NCBI GenBank assembly: GCA_037179335.1
Contig: JAKZHN010000004.1
Span: 1,054,001-1,118,000, forward strand
Source: Cyclaneusma minus
Taxonomy: Eukaryota > Ascomycota > Leotiomycetes > Marthamycetales > Marthamycetaceae
Length of the DNA stretch: 64,000 nucleotides
Reading direction: 5' to 3'
Shown: piece by piece, positions 1 to 12,140 of the stretch
Layout: the number at the start of each line of letters is the position of its first letter
Position numbering within the stretch: the stretch's first letter is position 1
Made by a program: the position numbers and the translations under genes
The notes under the pieces: generated by a model
What the model was told of the DNA's origin: nothing
The model's input: the letters and a program-made list of their open reading frames with translations, nothing else
Database searches by the model: none

Positions 1-858
1 TTTCCAAGACTTGTCGACGGTAATAAGGGAGCGCGTACAGCTTTGAAAGACCCAGCACAGGAGTGCAAATATTCAAAAGGAGGGCTGTGGTAGTGATCGC
101 CAGAGAAAATCGATGATGTGTGACGTGTCTGCGTTCTCGAAGTGAGCGAGGCTGCCGCCGCAAGTAATACGTTGTGTCAGATCATACCTGTAGAGTTGGA
201 CACCTGGATCATGAACGATGTATTCAGATGTCGCAAACAGGGGATTTAGCTGAGGGTTCATAGGTTTTCCTGCCGCTAGACGAAATGCTGTGAAGGTTGA
301 GAAGCGGTTTTCTGTTCAACTGTTGTGTCCGATAGAAAGCGGGGTGTGGTTATACAGCTGCCTAGTGGACAGCCTGAGGCAGGTTCAATGTAAAAATAGA
401 TTGACATCAAGTGTGCCAGGATTTTGATCTCCCCTGTAAGAGTGGAGAGTGAGCGGAGCCGATAGAGTACCCAGTCGGCACATCATTCAGCCGAATATCC
501 CTGGAGACCACCTCGACCACATAACTTGACATACATCTCCTTCTACAGATGATCAATAAGCCTTCACCTTGAAGTAAGATATCATTTTGTTCTGTGAGCT
601 GAGGTTATAGCCATCGAGACGCAAAGCTGCGAAATGTAGCCTCACCCTCTATACTTTCGAAAGGAAAAATCAACTTCGCGATACCAACTATTCCAGATCT
701 CGTACAACTAGGAATACCAGCCGATTTAGCCTGTCAACTGATTCTAGGACTCGTTCACATGACAGTGCTTTTCCCGAAGTTTGCACACCTGCTTTGGCAA
801 GTTCGATAGCATGCGCAGAGAAACAGACTAAGGATCCAGATTAGGTAGAAACCATAAT
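1..858. other. Window edge, no convincing gene
   Basis: Ordinary base composition with no recognisable coding region, repeat or RNA gene, apart from one weak short reading frame on the minus strand that is listed separately. It may hold the promoter or leader of a gene lying left of the window. Confidence 0.5.
73..261 (-). CDS. Short uncharacterised reading frame (possible 5' exon)
   Basis: A 62-residue open frame beginning MNPQLNPLFATSEYIVHDPG and ending in a stop. I do not recognise it. Its composition is not low-complexity, and it reads toward the left window edge, so it could be the first exon of a gene that continues outside the window; however I see no clear GTAAGT or GTATGT donor between it and the edge. 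It could equally be a chance frame. No signal peptide or membrane segment is evident. Confidence 0.15.
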   Translation of the reverse strand: MNPQLNPLFATSEYIVHDPGVQLYRYDLTQRITCGGSLAHFENADTSHIIDFLWRSLPQPSF

Positions 859-1356
859 ATGAGAAGATTGAAGACCGAACCCTCTCCTATCAGATGTCAT
901 GTGACAGGCCTCAATGATCGAGGGGAGAGACGAGAACTGCAAAACATATTCTATTTAAGTCCTCGAATTGGCCGGCTTTTGTTAATCAGTCTAGGTTCCG
1001 ATCCAGCAGCCCAACATGGAGAAAACTCACTATGGACGATTGAGAAGACCGAATATAGTATTTATCAAACTGATTACCTAGACAAAGAGGCAAACTTCGC
1101 AAAGTTCATTTTCAGAAGTCAAGCGGCGGAAGGGTTGCGATGGATTTTTGCAGGTCGAGGGATAATGGACATCTCAAAGGGGATTAAGGGACCGCGCTGT
1201 ATTGTTGTTGCCCAATCGGGGGTGAGAAGACAAGTTCCAGAGACGAGATTTCGAACTTTGAAAGGAGGAAAGGACTTTCGAGAGGTGTTCATTTTCAGTT
1301 TCATGCCATCTGTCTGGGATGGAGACTTGGCTCCCTCTGTCAACCTAAATGCGTAG
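859..1356 (+). CDS. Hypothetical protein, 165 aa
   Basis: A single-exon frame of 165 residues beginning MRRLKTEPSPIRCHVTGLND and ending in TAG. I do not recognise a family, and no signal peptide, membrane helix or catalytic motif is visible. The start codon follows an A-rich stretch (CCATAATATGAG), acceptable but not strong. If real it converges on the 3' end of PAG1, which stops about 400 bp away on the other strand. An overlapping minus-strand frame (1119-1463) is the alternative. The absence of homology that I can see and the modest length leave it weak. Confidence 0.25.
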   Translation: MRRLKTEPSPIRCHVTGLNDRGERRELQNIFYLSPRIGRLLLISLGSDPAAQHGENSLWTIEKTEYSIYQTDYLDKEANFAKFIFRSQAAEGLRWIFAGRGIMDISKGIKGPRCIVVAQSGVRRQVPETRFRTLKGGKDFREVFIFSFMPSVWDGDLAPSVNLNA

Positions 1357-1752
1357 TACCTAATCACATGTGTTTCAGGCACAAGAGCAACCTTTGGAAA
1401 ACCCCCTTCATTCAATCCCACACCCACGCGCCCCCCTCCTCCTTCTCCCATCGTATCTCCCATCTAGTCATCTCTCAGTTCATCTCAGTAGACACAAGCT
1501 AAGTAGGTACACGAGGTATCAAAAACGCATTTACAAATTGGCACACTTGCGCACACAACAACGCTCGCTTCCCAAACTCCCTCAGGGCCGAGTAAACTAA
1601 TCTTCCTCGCCCATGCCAGCCATGCAATGACCATCAAGCTCAATCAAACACCCCATCATTCAAGACCACACAGTCAAAACAGCAAAAAAACATTCCATAG
1701 CTTTCACAACTCCAACCAAACTGCTATCTCACAGAATATAGCAAGCGCCCCA

Positions 1753-4700
1753 TCAAGGCCCACCACTCTGCGGCGCCCCGGCATCCTTCGCACTCCCATT
1801 CGCCTTTCCAATGTTCAGAAACTCTCTCGGCATCTTGGGCAGCCGTGGACTCTTCGGTGGCTGGCTGATCCCCCGCCTGCCACTCGCTTGTCCGCCGCTA
1901 TTCCCATTCGCCTCTCTCCCTCTCCCATTTCCCTCGGTCGCACCACCACCACCACTCATCCCCGCTTTACTCTCGCTCCTCAAGCCCGCCCGACTCTCGC
2001 TCCTCATCCCCGCCCGACTCTCGCTCCGCAACCTCTCCCTCTCCCGCCCATCATGATCTCTCCTCCCCCCCGTCAGCCTCCGCATTCCCATCCCCAGCCC
2101 CAATCTCGTATTTTCCTTCAGCGGCCGAATCATATTCTCCAACAGGAAATTGCCCTCTCCGCCATTCCCACCCGTCCCATTGCCATCTTTACTGTTCGCG
2201 CCACTACCACTACCACCCCCATTCGCAGCGCTAGTACCAAAAGCCGTAGCCGCCGCCGGACTGCTCCCAACCGCCCTCTCCCTCTCACCTCCACCCCGCA
2301 AATCCTCATCCCCATCGCTGAAAACCCCCACATCATCGTTCATATAGCTCTCCTCATCACTCGTACAGTCCGACAAACCCCCACCAATAGACGGAAACTG
2401 GTAGCGTTCTCCAAACACACTACTCCCACTTGGACTCGTCACGCTCCTCGCATGCAAACTAGGTCTCGTCCCTCCATTACTACTCAATCCACTCATCGCC
2501 GGCGTCATCGGACTCATCATATTGAACGCCCCCGGATTCATCGTATTGCTCGGCTGATGAAGCATCGCCATCCCGCCCATCCCACCCATCCCCTGTCCAC
2601 TCCCCGCACTCAAGCTCCCCCCACCACTCAGCCCAGCACCCAGCCCACCGCCCGCCCTAGACAGATTCAAATCCGCAAAGCCATCCCTCAGATTCAAGCT
2701 CGCCGAACTCTCATTCCGCTGCCCCAGACTCTGATGCAGTATCGGCAACGTCTGTTCATCATAAAGCTGCGCGCCATTTCCATAGCTCAAGCTCTCCGAA
2801 AACTCGCCCGCACCCGCACCCGCACTGCCCCCGCCCAGACTCGTCGGACTATGTCCCGCAATACTGTCTTCAAAAAAGTCATCCAGCGCATCCAACTTCA
2901 TGACCAAGTCACCAATCCCCGCCGGGCCCTCTCCCCTCCCGCTCATTCCAAGCCCATCATCGCTCATCATCGTCCCCGTCCGCTCCTCGCCCCTCATAGG
3001 CATAAAATAGCCATACTGAAACTCGTCATCATGGAACTCCACACCGCCCTCGCTAATCCCAGCAGCAAGTTCATCACCAGCGACTCCCGAGGTAGATTGG
3101 CACATGTAAAACACGGCATGCACATTCGCCCTCGTCGTCTCCGCATGCCGCGCCGGACACGGCACACTCCACCCACTTTCCTCCGGAATCCCAAAAAGGC
3201 TCTGCGTGCGCGAATATTCCTTTCGCGCCGCTTTGCTCTCACTCCGCGTCATGCTCATGCGCAAATGCGTCTGATCCCTCGGCGTACCTGCCATGCTCAT
3301 GATATTATCCAACACCTCTAGCGCATCCATGCAATACTCAGTTTGCAGCAACCTTAGCAACGGGCTTATCAAATCCGGTCCGTGGGAAGCGATTTCCGGT
3401 TTGCGCATATCGATGTCAGGCAGCAAAACGCAGAGTATGCGCATGGTTTTTTTCTTGTACCATGGAATGCTATTGGTGAGGAGGCCCATGAGGAAAACCA
3501 GCGATTTGAAATCCCAGCGTGGGAAGAAGGACTCGCGGATGGCGGAGACGAGTTGTGAGAGAAAGTCTTCGGCGTGGCGATATCGCGAGTTGGCAAAACC
3601 GCCCAGGGCGCGTGCGATAGTAGCACATTTCTGGCGCTCAGCGACATGCGTCAAGATATTCGCAGTCCGTATGCTATCAGCATCGAGTGTGTCTTGATCC
3701 ATAGCATGCAAGAATTTAGGGAAGTTGGCTAGCACGGCGAACAGCAAGCGTGTATCGTCGCCGATTAAGTCATCGGATTGGAGTGCGACTAGGTTGGTGA
3801 TGGTTTTGAGCGATTGCTCGAAGCACACTGATGACCGCAGGCCTTTGTGGATTAGTGACTGCAAGCCCTCGAAGTTGCCGTCCCATTTTGGAGGTTGTCC
3901 GTCGCGCAGGACTTTGCGGACTATGGGGTCGCTGAGGTCGAGCTTGCCGAGAAGCTCTTCGAGCATGCCAAGAGCCTCCAAGAATTCGCATTCGTTGATG
4001 GTGTCGAGGCAGGCACAGGTTGTCCAGAAGAGCTGGGGGAAATTGAGCAGATCTGTGGATTCGAGCTTGCCTACTAGGGTTCGTAGAGTGGTCAATATCT
4101 CCATGGAGAAAGTTTGGATTTCGGCATCTTCGTCGGCGATGGTGTTGGATAGTCGGGCTAGCATGTCGGCAAGCATGGTCTGATCTAAGGAGGTGAGAAT
4201 GCAGCGGAAGATCTGGAAGGATCGACAGGCAAGGTGGCGAACGGGACAAGAAGTCGCCCACGCCAAGGAGAGCTTGGCCCACTGCTCCTTGATGCCTGGA
4301 TACGTGACTTGGAAGTTGTTGACAACCTCTGTAGTAAGGTGTTCCATGCTAGTAGGGACCTTGTTGTCTCGATCGTCCGCCTTGCCATTACTGTCTTCGT
4401 ATGCCCAAACGACACTGCTGTCGCGGCGGCGGATAGACTCGATGAAATCTTCAATCGACTTCTTCGACGGCATAGTAGACCCATCTTCGATCTGGGAAAT
4501 GACAAGCTCGTGCATCAAGTGGATCAGCATCTCGCGAGCCTGGTCTTGGACTAGTGGTATATAGTGATCCCACAACACTGTAACCACCTGGAGAAGAAGT
4601 GGAACATTCTCCGCAACCAGCTGCACAGGAGAAACCATCAGATCAACCAACAGAACCAGCGAGAGCTGACCCAGGGAGAACCCCGCCTGCTTTGCCCCCA

Positions 4701-7700
4701 TAGGCAATGCTTCCGACAATTCAGCCAAGTAAGGGAACAACCCCGTATCAGGCGGCGGCGGCAAATTCTCCCTCTTCTCATTAGGAATCATAGCCTTAGG
4801 CGTGATCTGCATAAGCAAAAACTCCACAACCTTCACACCAGCCGGAGTGCTAGACAGAAAGACGACAATCTGCTTAGCATAGTCAACAAAGTTCTGCTCG
4901 CGGCGGTCCAAACACAAGCTCATGATAAAATCAAGAACCAGCTGCACATTCCCAGCATGTGGTCCTGTTGCTAGCGCCTGCCACAGTGCCTGCACCTCAT
5001 TGTGCAATGTCCCACTCGACTTGATCGTAATCTCAAAGAGGTTGGCCAGTAGCACATAAGACTGCGCCGTCGGGCCCCCATTCGGATCAACCTGCAATTC
5101 CACAATCTGGATCCAGGGCAGAATGGCAGCAACCATGTTACGCTGAGCTGCAGCCTGGAGATCCTTGAAATACGCCGTGAACTCCGAGAAGATGAGGAAT
5201 GCAAGTTCAGAGTGCTGTTTGGAAAGTCGTTTCGAGATCTCAAACTGGGCGAGCTTGTAGACAGCTTTAGTCTTGTCAGAAATACTGATATCGAAATCCT
5301 GGATTTTGGAATTCCGCTGCTGTCGTTCTTCGAGAGCTCGCAGGACATGTGCAGATTTGGACCTAATCTCGCTCTTCTCATTGCCCAACGTGTACAACCC
5401 AATACCCAACAGCTTCCAAAACGGTGTCGGATAGTCCTCATGCTCGAGTAAGACCTCTGTCACCACATCGAAGTAGCTTTCGAGCGCTTTAGTATTTTCC
5501 GTCGGCGCAAGATAGCATCTCGAAATCGAGTGTTCTAGCAGATAAGGATAGTTCTTATTGTGGACAATCAGGTTCTTCAGAGCGCGTCGTCCAATGACTT
5601 GCATGCGATCACTTCCAAGATTGAAAATGGTGTCGATCCATGTGAGCATTCGGCGAATATCGAATCCCAGATTCGCTTTGCTTTCGGTCATTATGCTGAC
5701 TGGGCCGCCACAGAGAGCCGCCATTGCGCTGAGAGCTGCTGTCTTCAAATTCCGCTTCTCGATTTCCATGGCCGCAGTCACCATACCACGCTCTGGTAAG
5801 CTGCTCTGTTGGTCAATCATGGACTGTCGCATAGTGTCTTCTCTCTGTTTGATCTGATTCTGGTTGGGAGAATATCCGCACCAATCTTCCATGAGCGAGA
5901 ATGCGGACTTTCTGGACTCAAATGTCATCCAACGTGACGGTTCAGGTGTCCGGTTGATGCCTTCGAAGAGCTCTTCCATCAAACCACAGTAATGCCGACG
6001 GAGCTTCTGGAACTCCCAGTCCATTTGCACATCGCCATCCATCAGAAACAGCTTGAGATCCTTGGTGTAATTAACCAAGTTGGTAAGAATCCAGTCATCT
6101 GGCTTAAACTCGTCGTCATGAAGGAATCGTGCAGTGAGTCGATAGACATGCGTGATTTCCGTGCGCAACAGATCTGTTCTCTTATTCCGTACCGGGCTAC
6201 TCGCTGTACGCTGATGGATACGAGCTCTCGCATCTTCATTGCAGCGACTTACCCAAGTCTGGAGTTCCTCAAGCAGCGTCTTGTAGATGTTGGCATTGAT
6301 AGATCCCAGACCGACGACTACCGCTTCTCTAATGGAAGACGAAGTAAACGACAGCAGAGGTATTATGTACCCAAACAATGTCCTGGCATTAGAAATTCGC
6401 TCCATGGTCTGTCCGGGTTTCGACCCTTTTCTAGCGTGTTGAGAAGAAGGCTGCGATGGCGGATTACCACCCTTGTCAGTGATAGTCGTGCAAGCAACAA
6501 TGAGATAAAGTTTCCATTGCTCGATCAAGACCTCTGGAGGCGTCGTGGAGGTTTTGGACACCATACGACCATTGGCTTCGTAACGTTCAAAAGCAGCATA
6601 TTGAGGACCTCTGTTTCCCTCTGCTAGCATAACGATCGCCTTGTACATCTGCAGAATCCGGCTGCAGATCAACTCGCGTCCCAACGTGACAGCAAATGGG
6701 CAGCGATCGTAGCTGATGCGGATCAGATTTGGAAAGATCTTGAACCACAGAGTGGTATCGTAAGAATTGTCACTACTGCAAAGTTCAATCAGAGCACTCT
6801 GCGAATTACTTTTTGCCAATCCTCTTTGTAGTCTGCTTCGTTCAGCCACTGAAAGATGCTCGTCGTTGAAGTTCATGACCGTAGTAGAATCGCTCTCCAG
6901 GATATGAATCAGTCGGACATTATCTTGACCCAAGGCTGTATCGAATTCGGTAATCAATCGCAGAACTGTCACAGCAAAAGCGCGAACTCTGCGTGACTGG
7001 GAACACAGAAAGAACAAGCCATGCGATTCAACTTCGTCCACGTAGGCCCATATACCGGACAGGTCGAGGCCAATACCCCTCCTATCGGGACTCTTGTCCT
7101 CCAGGTCCGCAGATGCTGTTTTCAGCTTCTGCTTGATTTCCTCGATCCAAATATGGAGAAGCTCAACATATAGCTTCAGAGTATTTTCAATGTGGCCAGG
7201 GCCTAGCATACCGCCTTCGGACATGGTCGAATATCGATCATCAAAAGTGAAAATAAAGCGAGCAAAGCCGATAGTGACCTGCTGCGCATGAGACTGACGA
7301 GCGATGGATTTCAGTGACTGAGCCGAAGACTCGGCAATGTTATATTGTACGTGAGCAGTCCCGGTGCAGAGCAGATTGATCAGAGAATTGAAAGGGATAT
7401 CCGAGGACAAGCATCGAGGCAGTGCTTGTACCGCGACGTGTAGAAGCTCATAGAAACCCTGTTTCTGGTCCGAAGGGCTTTGATGATGGTCATCGTTGCG
7501 AGCGAACTTGAATGTCTCTGTAATTGGAGTTTTGGGCGTCTGACCACTGAACTTCTCGTCGAGTGTAGCTTGGCCACCAAAGGTATTGTCGCAGATAAGG
7601 GTAATTTTGCCCAGGATCTCACAGAAGCGTGTGTAGTATTCTCGTGGACCATCTGCCAAAGCGCTGATTGTCACCGGCTGAGATAGCCGTTCGCGCGCAG

Positions 7701-10164
7701 TCATGTCAGAGTTAGATATAGCCGGACTCCTAGGAATCGACATGATAGGCGAAGTAGGCATTTTCTCTGACAGCGATGGCGTGTCATAATGCTGTGGAAA
7801 CGGCGGTCTACCGTCACTCCCCTTTTCGAGATCGGTCATGATAGCCAGAAAAGCTCTGATGCCAATGACCATTTTCTCTGGTTCCAGCTGTTCCAGCTTC
7901 TGCTCTTTCTCTTTGCCAATGCCTTTGCCTGGGGCAAAGAGGTCCGCATTGATCAAGGGGAAGACGATAGTTCGAAAACAGAACTCGGGATATTTGAACC
8001 CTATGATGCGTATTATCTGGATGAGGGGTTCAGCGAGAGAAGAGTCCGTTGATATGACGACTTTCTTGCCAGGGGGGAGCACGAGTTTCATAACATCATC
8101 CAACTTTTTCTGGGCTACACCCATAGGCTCTGCAATCCGATACAGATAGGTCCATAGCAGCCTCGAGATGACCTCAAGGCAAGTCGCTCGCGTAGATCGA
8201 TCTCTTAGTTTCGCTTGCAAGGGCAGTATCAGCTGCAGCCACTGGGATGAAAAGGTCTCGGCGGGAGAGGCACAGAGCATAGTAGCTGTCAGCGGAAAGG
8301 CAACTGCCCAATGCCGGGGTTTCGCAAACATCGATCCAAGCCTCTGGCCTACGATTGACAGAACCTCGGTCCATTTTCGCATATTCATTTCCGGGGTTGT
8401 CGCTGCCGCCACCGGAATACACAGCGTATCGATGATCTGACAGTAGGCGTACTTCAAACGCTGGCCGTGGCACTTGGAAAAGAGTCGACCCAACGCTATC
8501 ATAAAATCACACGACTGGTCCCATGCCTCTTCTGGATAAGTCTTGACCTTCAGAAGCCTCATTCCACCTATGACGAGCTCCATCTCGCCTTCTATATCTC
8601 TATGAGCGGGGCCTTTGAGCTCAAGTTCTTTCTGTGCCTTTTCTAGATCTGTGATGAAGCGTGCTCCGACTTTTTCGAAATTCTTGTCACTCATAACTCC
8701 CAACAACTGGCCAAACAGAAAATAGCTGGCAAGCCTCATGGGCGATTTCGTAAGTTGCTCCGTACTTGCTATCTTGAGCTGGTTGAAGATGATGGCTTCG
8801 AGTTTATCTTCCATGTCCGGTGTAATGTAGGCTATGGTGCTCTGGCCGATGACCTCCATCAGAACCCGGCATAGCAGATACTTTGAAACTATTGAGTGAC
8901 ACTCAGCGTGGACCACAGATTCCTGGCGGGCTGCGATCGACGAACTGAGGTGGCCGTTTTCCAATGCCTCGTTGATCATATGGGGGGGCTCGGTATTCCG
9001 CCTTTGCATCAGTGGTGGGTATGACGGGCCCGTTCTGGTGGACTGGTGCAGCTGGGAGCGAGCTTCATTCGCCGCGTCACTTTTACTCTGGCGCCAGAGC
9101 ATCAATGAATCAACCAGAGGTTTAGGTTTTGGAGCCGCAATATGCCCCAGGGCTGAAATGAGCTGGTCGAACTTTTTATCAACTCCTGGTCCGCATATCT
9201 TTTCGATCTGAGGCTCGGGTTCCAGTGGTCCCGGGAGGCATTGGTTTATTTTCTCCTCGGAGTGGGCTATGAACTGAACAGGCCATGTCAACATAGAGTT
9301 CTTTACTTGGAGGTGCATTGGGAACTGACTGATGTGAACAAGACATGCAAGGCATACTCCCCCACAGTCTTCAGTTCCGGCTTATGGTGGTGTCTCGAGT
9401 GAGAGTGGGAATGATTATGATTATGGTCGCGCCGTCTGCCACTATGCATACGCTCCACCCTTCTCTGGCCTATACTATTCACATTGTTCTCCGTCGATGG
9501 GGGTGCCCGGTCGCCATTGAGGGCAGAGACTGAGCCAAAGGACGAATTGGTCGTAACAGAAGATATGGCCGGCATTTCCGCGTCTGATCGAGACATATTG
9601 GACGCATCTCTATTCACAATGGCAGCAATCAATTGAGGACTGAGCGGACTGGGAGACGGGCTGGCAATACTGCCGGTTCTCGATGGCGAATGCTGATAGC
9701 CATGGACTATGGAAGTCTGGCGATGGTGACCATATTTTGTCGACTTTGCTTCTGCGCCTTGACTTCCTTTGGCAGAACCAAGCGCGGGAGACAGCGGGCT
9801 GCCCTGCGCCGAAGCGGTCTGCTGCAAACTCGAGACGGAGGAACTGGGGGATAGCGAGGCCGACTGGAGCTTATTGAGAGAGGATTCGCGCGAGTGGGCG
9901 ACAGAGCGCGAGGTGGTGGGGGTGTCGAAGTTGAAGCCGTTCAGCGACTTGGAGTTCCACGCATCGAAGTCAGACTGCTTGAGCCTGAGCTGCTCGGTGG
10001 GCTGGTCCTGCGGAGCTAGATTCGCAAAATCGACAGAATAAATTAGCCAGGGCCCCGCGCGTCAATTACGCTTCGCGCTTCAGAGAGGTGGATATTTTCG
10101 ACCAAAGTCAAAACGCGGTGCAAACGAAAGCCGCCTCAGGTAGACGGCGACTCCACTCACCCAT
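1753..10164 (-). CDS. PAG1: Cell morphogenesis protein PAG1/TAO3 (Furry/Mor2 family)
   Basis: Very large scaffold protein of the RAM (NDR kinase) network, known in yeasts and moulds as Tao3, Mor2 or Pag1, which supports the Cbk1/Orb6-type kinase in polarised growth and cell separation. The model is complement(1753..9273, 9330..10015, 10161..10164), giving 2736 residues with every junction in frame, near the usual fungal length. The N-terminus (MAPQDQPTEQLRLKQSDFDA) is Ser/Thr-rich with a His-rich stretch at about residues 205-215. The conserved domain starts at KTVGEYALHVLFTS, joined across intron 2 to FIAHSEEKINQC. Helical-repeat sequence then runs to about residue 2290, followed by about 440 disordered Gly/Ser-rich residues with three RSESRAG repeats. 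The first coding exon carries only ATGG before a GTGAGT donor. The start is inferred from splicing into the right frame. Divergent from the P450 reductase gene. Confidence 0.93.
1957..2028 (-). repeat. Three 24-nt coding repeats in the PAG1 tail
   Basis: Three tandem 24-nt units in frame in the disordered C-terminal tail, each encoding RSES(R/K)AG plus M or L. Each offers a basic-serine motif that a basophilic kinase could use; that role is inference. Confidence 0.85.
9274..9329 (-). other. PAG1 intron 2
   Basis: A 56-nt phase-0 intron with donor GTCAGT and acceptor TTCAG. Removing it fuses the conserved block LFTS to FIAHSEEKINQ; without splicing the first exon runs into a stop nine codons later. 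Confidence 0.85.
10016..10160 (-). other. PAG1 intron 1 after a 4-nt coding exon
   Basis: The donor GTGAGT directly follows ATGG. The acceptor is AATCTAG, with a CTAAT branch-like motif 28 nt before it. Splicing gives ATG GCT CCG CAG in frame with the long downstream exon. The intron is 145 nt, longer than the others in this gene. A CAG 8 nt further on is an alternative acceptor, but it breaks the frame. Confidence 0.75.
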
Positions 10165-12140
10165 CGTGCGTGTGCGGCCAGCGTCATGGTACTCTCGCAA
10201 TGGATTCTATCGTCCGCAGCACATGCGCTCCCTGCACTCATTCAGCGTCCGAGGTCCAGATGGATGCAGTGCACGGCGGATCATTTACAAGCGGAACTCC
10301 AGTTGACATCTCTAAAGTACGTCGGCCACCACAGCATGGGATGATGGTCTCTGCTCAAGCTCTCGCCTATTCTTGCGTCAACCAGACCTCACTCTACCCC
10401 ATGCGCCCGCCTACCAAGGTCCAAGACGGACTGCCCGACTTGGCTCGAATAGCGACTTCTAGGGCCGATCCAGGAGCTTTTATCAACGATCTCAAAGCCG
10501 GCCTCGCACCATTCGTCCCAAGTCATGGCAAACAAGTAGCTTTGGTGGCCTGTCAAAAGTTGGGACGGGCCGCTTCTGACAAGGCTGCGGACCCTGGGAG
10601 TGACTCCGTACCTTTTTCTCCCGCCACCTTAAGCTTCTGACGAAATCGTGTACCCTGCTTGCATATTGCTTGGACGGGGCTGTCCCGGTGCTGTTTCAAG
10701 TACCTGAGTATTCACACCTCAGACTGGCTGTAGGAGCGAGGGAGCATCATTTCACATTCAGCGCGGGAGAAGCAGGAGTCAAATAGGCCATGCCAGATGG
10801 CAGATGACATGATGCTTTGAAGTGGTCAAGCAAAGGGCGTTTTCTCTCGGGTCGCACGATCAAATCTTGGGTGGAAAGTGATCGGTCTGGCCGTACATAC
10901 TCGTATGAGATGACAGAGGAATCATTTTGTAAGAAAAGCTGAGGATATTGGATTGCTGACTTGGACGCAAAGTACGTGCATGTAGAGCCAAAAATTCGGG
11001 CCAGAAACGGTACGTTGAGAACAATTTGATGCTGCTGGAGTCTTTAGAGTTGAGAGTCGAGGCAGCGGAATAGGGGACCTCGTGGGAGGAGAGCCAGTTC
11101 CACGCAACCCGCGGCCGTGGTACGATATATGCAGAATCCGCTCCGCCTTTCGGGCGCTCGGGATCGATATCGCTTTCCTCGGGCGATCCGGCTCGGATGA
11201 CATGGCGAACCAAAAATAAGGTACTTTTGCCTCCGCTCGCACATGGCAATGGCATCGCTCTTCGTTTTCGCTTTCTGGAAAGCTAAAGACCAAACGTCAG
11301 GCGGGGATCCAGGGCATTAAGTTTGTAAGAGAAACCGTCTCCTTTGATAATGCAGTTCGTTATGATTCATGCCGGCCCTTTGTATTTTGTTTCGCCATGG
11401 ACCTCTCAACCTCGGAATCGGGTGTAGAAAGGCACATGGGCGCCGGCCTCGCAGAACGGCGGACACCATCCATATTCCATCCACGGTAAACATTATGTGT
11501 CGTTGATATAGAGCTTCTTCGGGGTCCTGGGGAAGCCTGTAGTCTAGAATTTAAGAGAAGATCCAGCGACAGCGGAAAGAACCCAGCACCGGTCAATACA
11601 GAGATGCAACTGAAGTAGGAAAGTATTTATGGGGATGGACAGTGGTGCGCTGCCTAATTCGGAACTAAGGCCAGTGTTGAGATTAAGCTTGATGCTGGTG
11701 GAGGGGACTGGAACACCGAATCGGATCAAGATTCAGACACATAAATAATTACCCACGCCCTTTTCTCCCCGTCAACAACTCCGCCCTTCGTCTCCAGGAC
11801 TGTCTCTTATCCGCCGACTGTCGCTCTCTCGCTGTTGTTCCCTCTCGCCGCTGGAGGATTGATCTCAGGATCCATTTCTGAGCTGAGGCTGATCTTAGTC
11901 TTACCGACGCCCGCGCAGCCGACAGAGCTATCCGAGCACCACATCCTGCTCCGCAAATCTTTCGCGACACAAGCGCTGACTACGACGGCCAAAGGCGTGC
12001 GTCGGACAACCAACTCGGCCACTTTTGTGTGCTGGCTTCAACCGTCGTTCATCTTTTCTGCTGAAAAGTCGCCCTTCTCCTCGCATCTGCGTCTGTTCGA
12101 CGACGCCGCTTCGAGGCCTCTGTTTGCCCCCCGCATCACC
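10165..12140. promoter_or_regulatory. Divergent intergenic region between PAG1 and the P450 reductase
   Basis: About 2 kb holding the promoters and leaders of two divergent genes. Near the reductase there is an AT-rich CATAAATAATT at about 11740, followed by a pyrimidine-rich leader from about 11755, as is usual upstream of fungal start sites. Several short frames here (for example 10170-10640 plus) have no recognisable homology and probably lie in leader or promoter DNA. No repeat or RNA gene seen. Confidence 0.55.

Noticed and set aside
1627..3321. 564-residue plus-strand open frame rich in Pro, Arg, His and Thr
   Set aside because: It lies antisense over the Gly/Ser-rich tail of PAG1 and is only the mirror of that low-complexity codon pattern.
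10170..10640. 156-residue plus-strand frame next to the PAG1 start
   Set aside because: No homology that I can see, in a divergent promoter region; probably chance.
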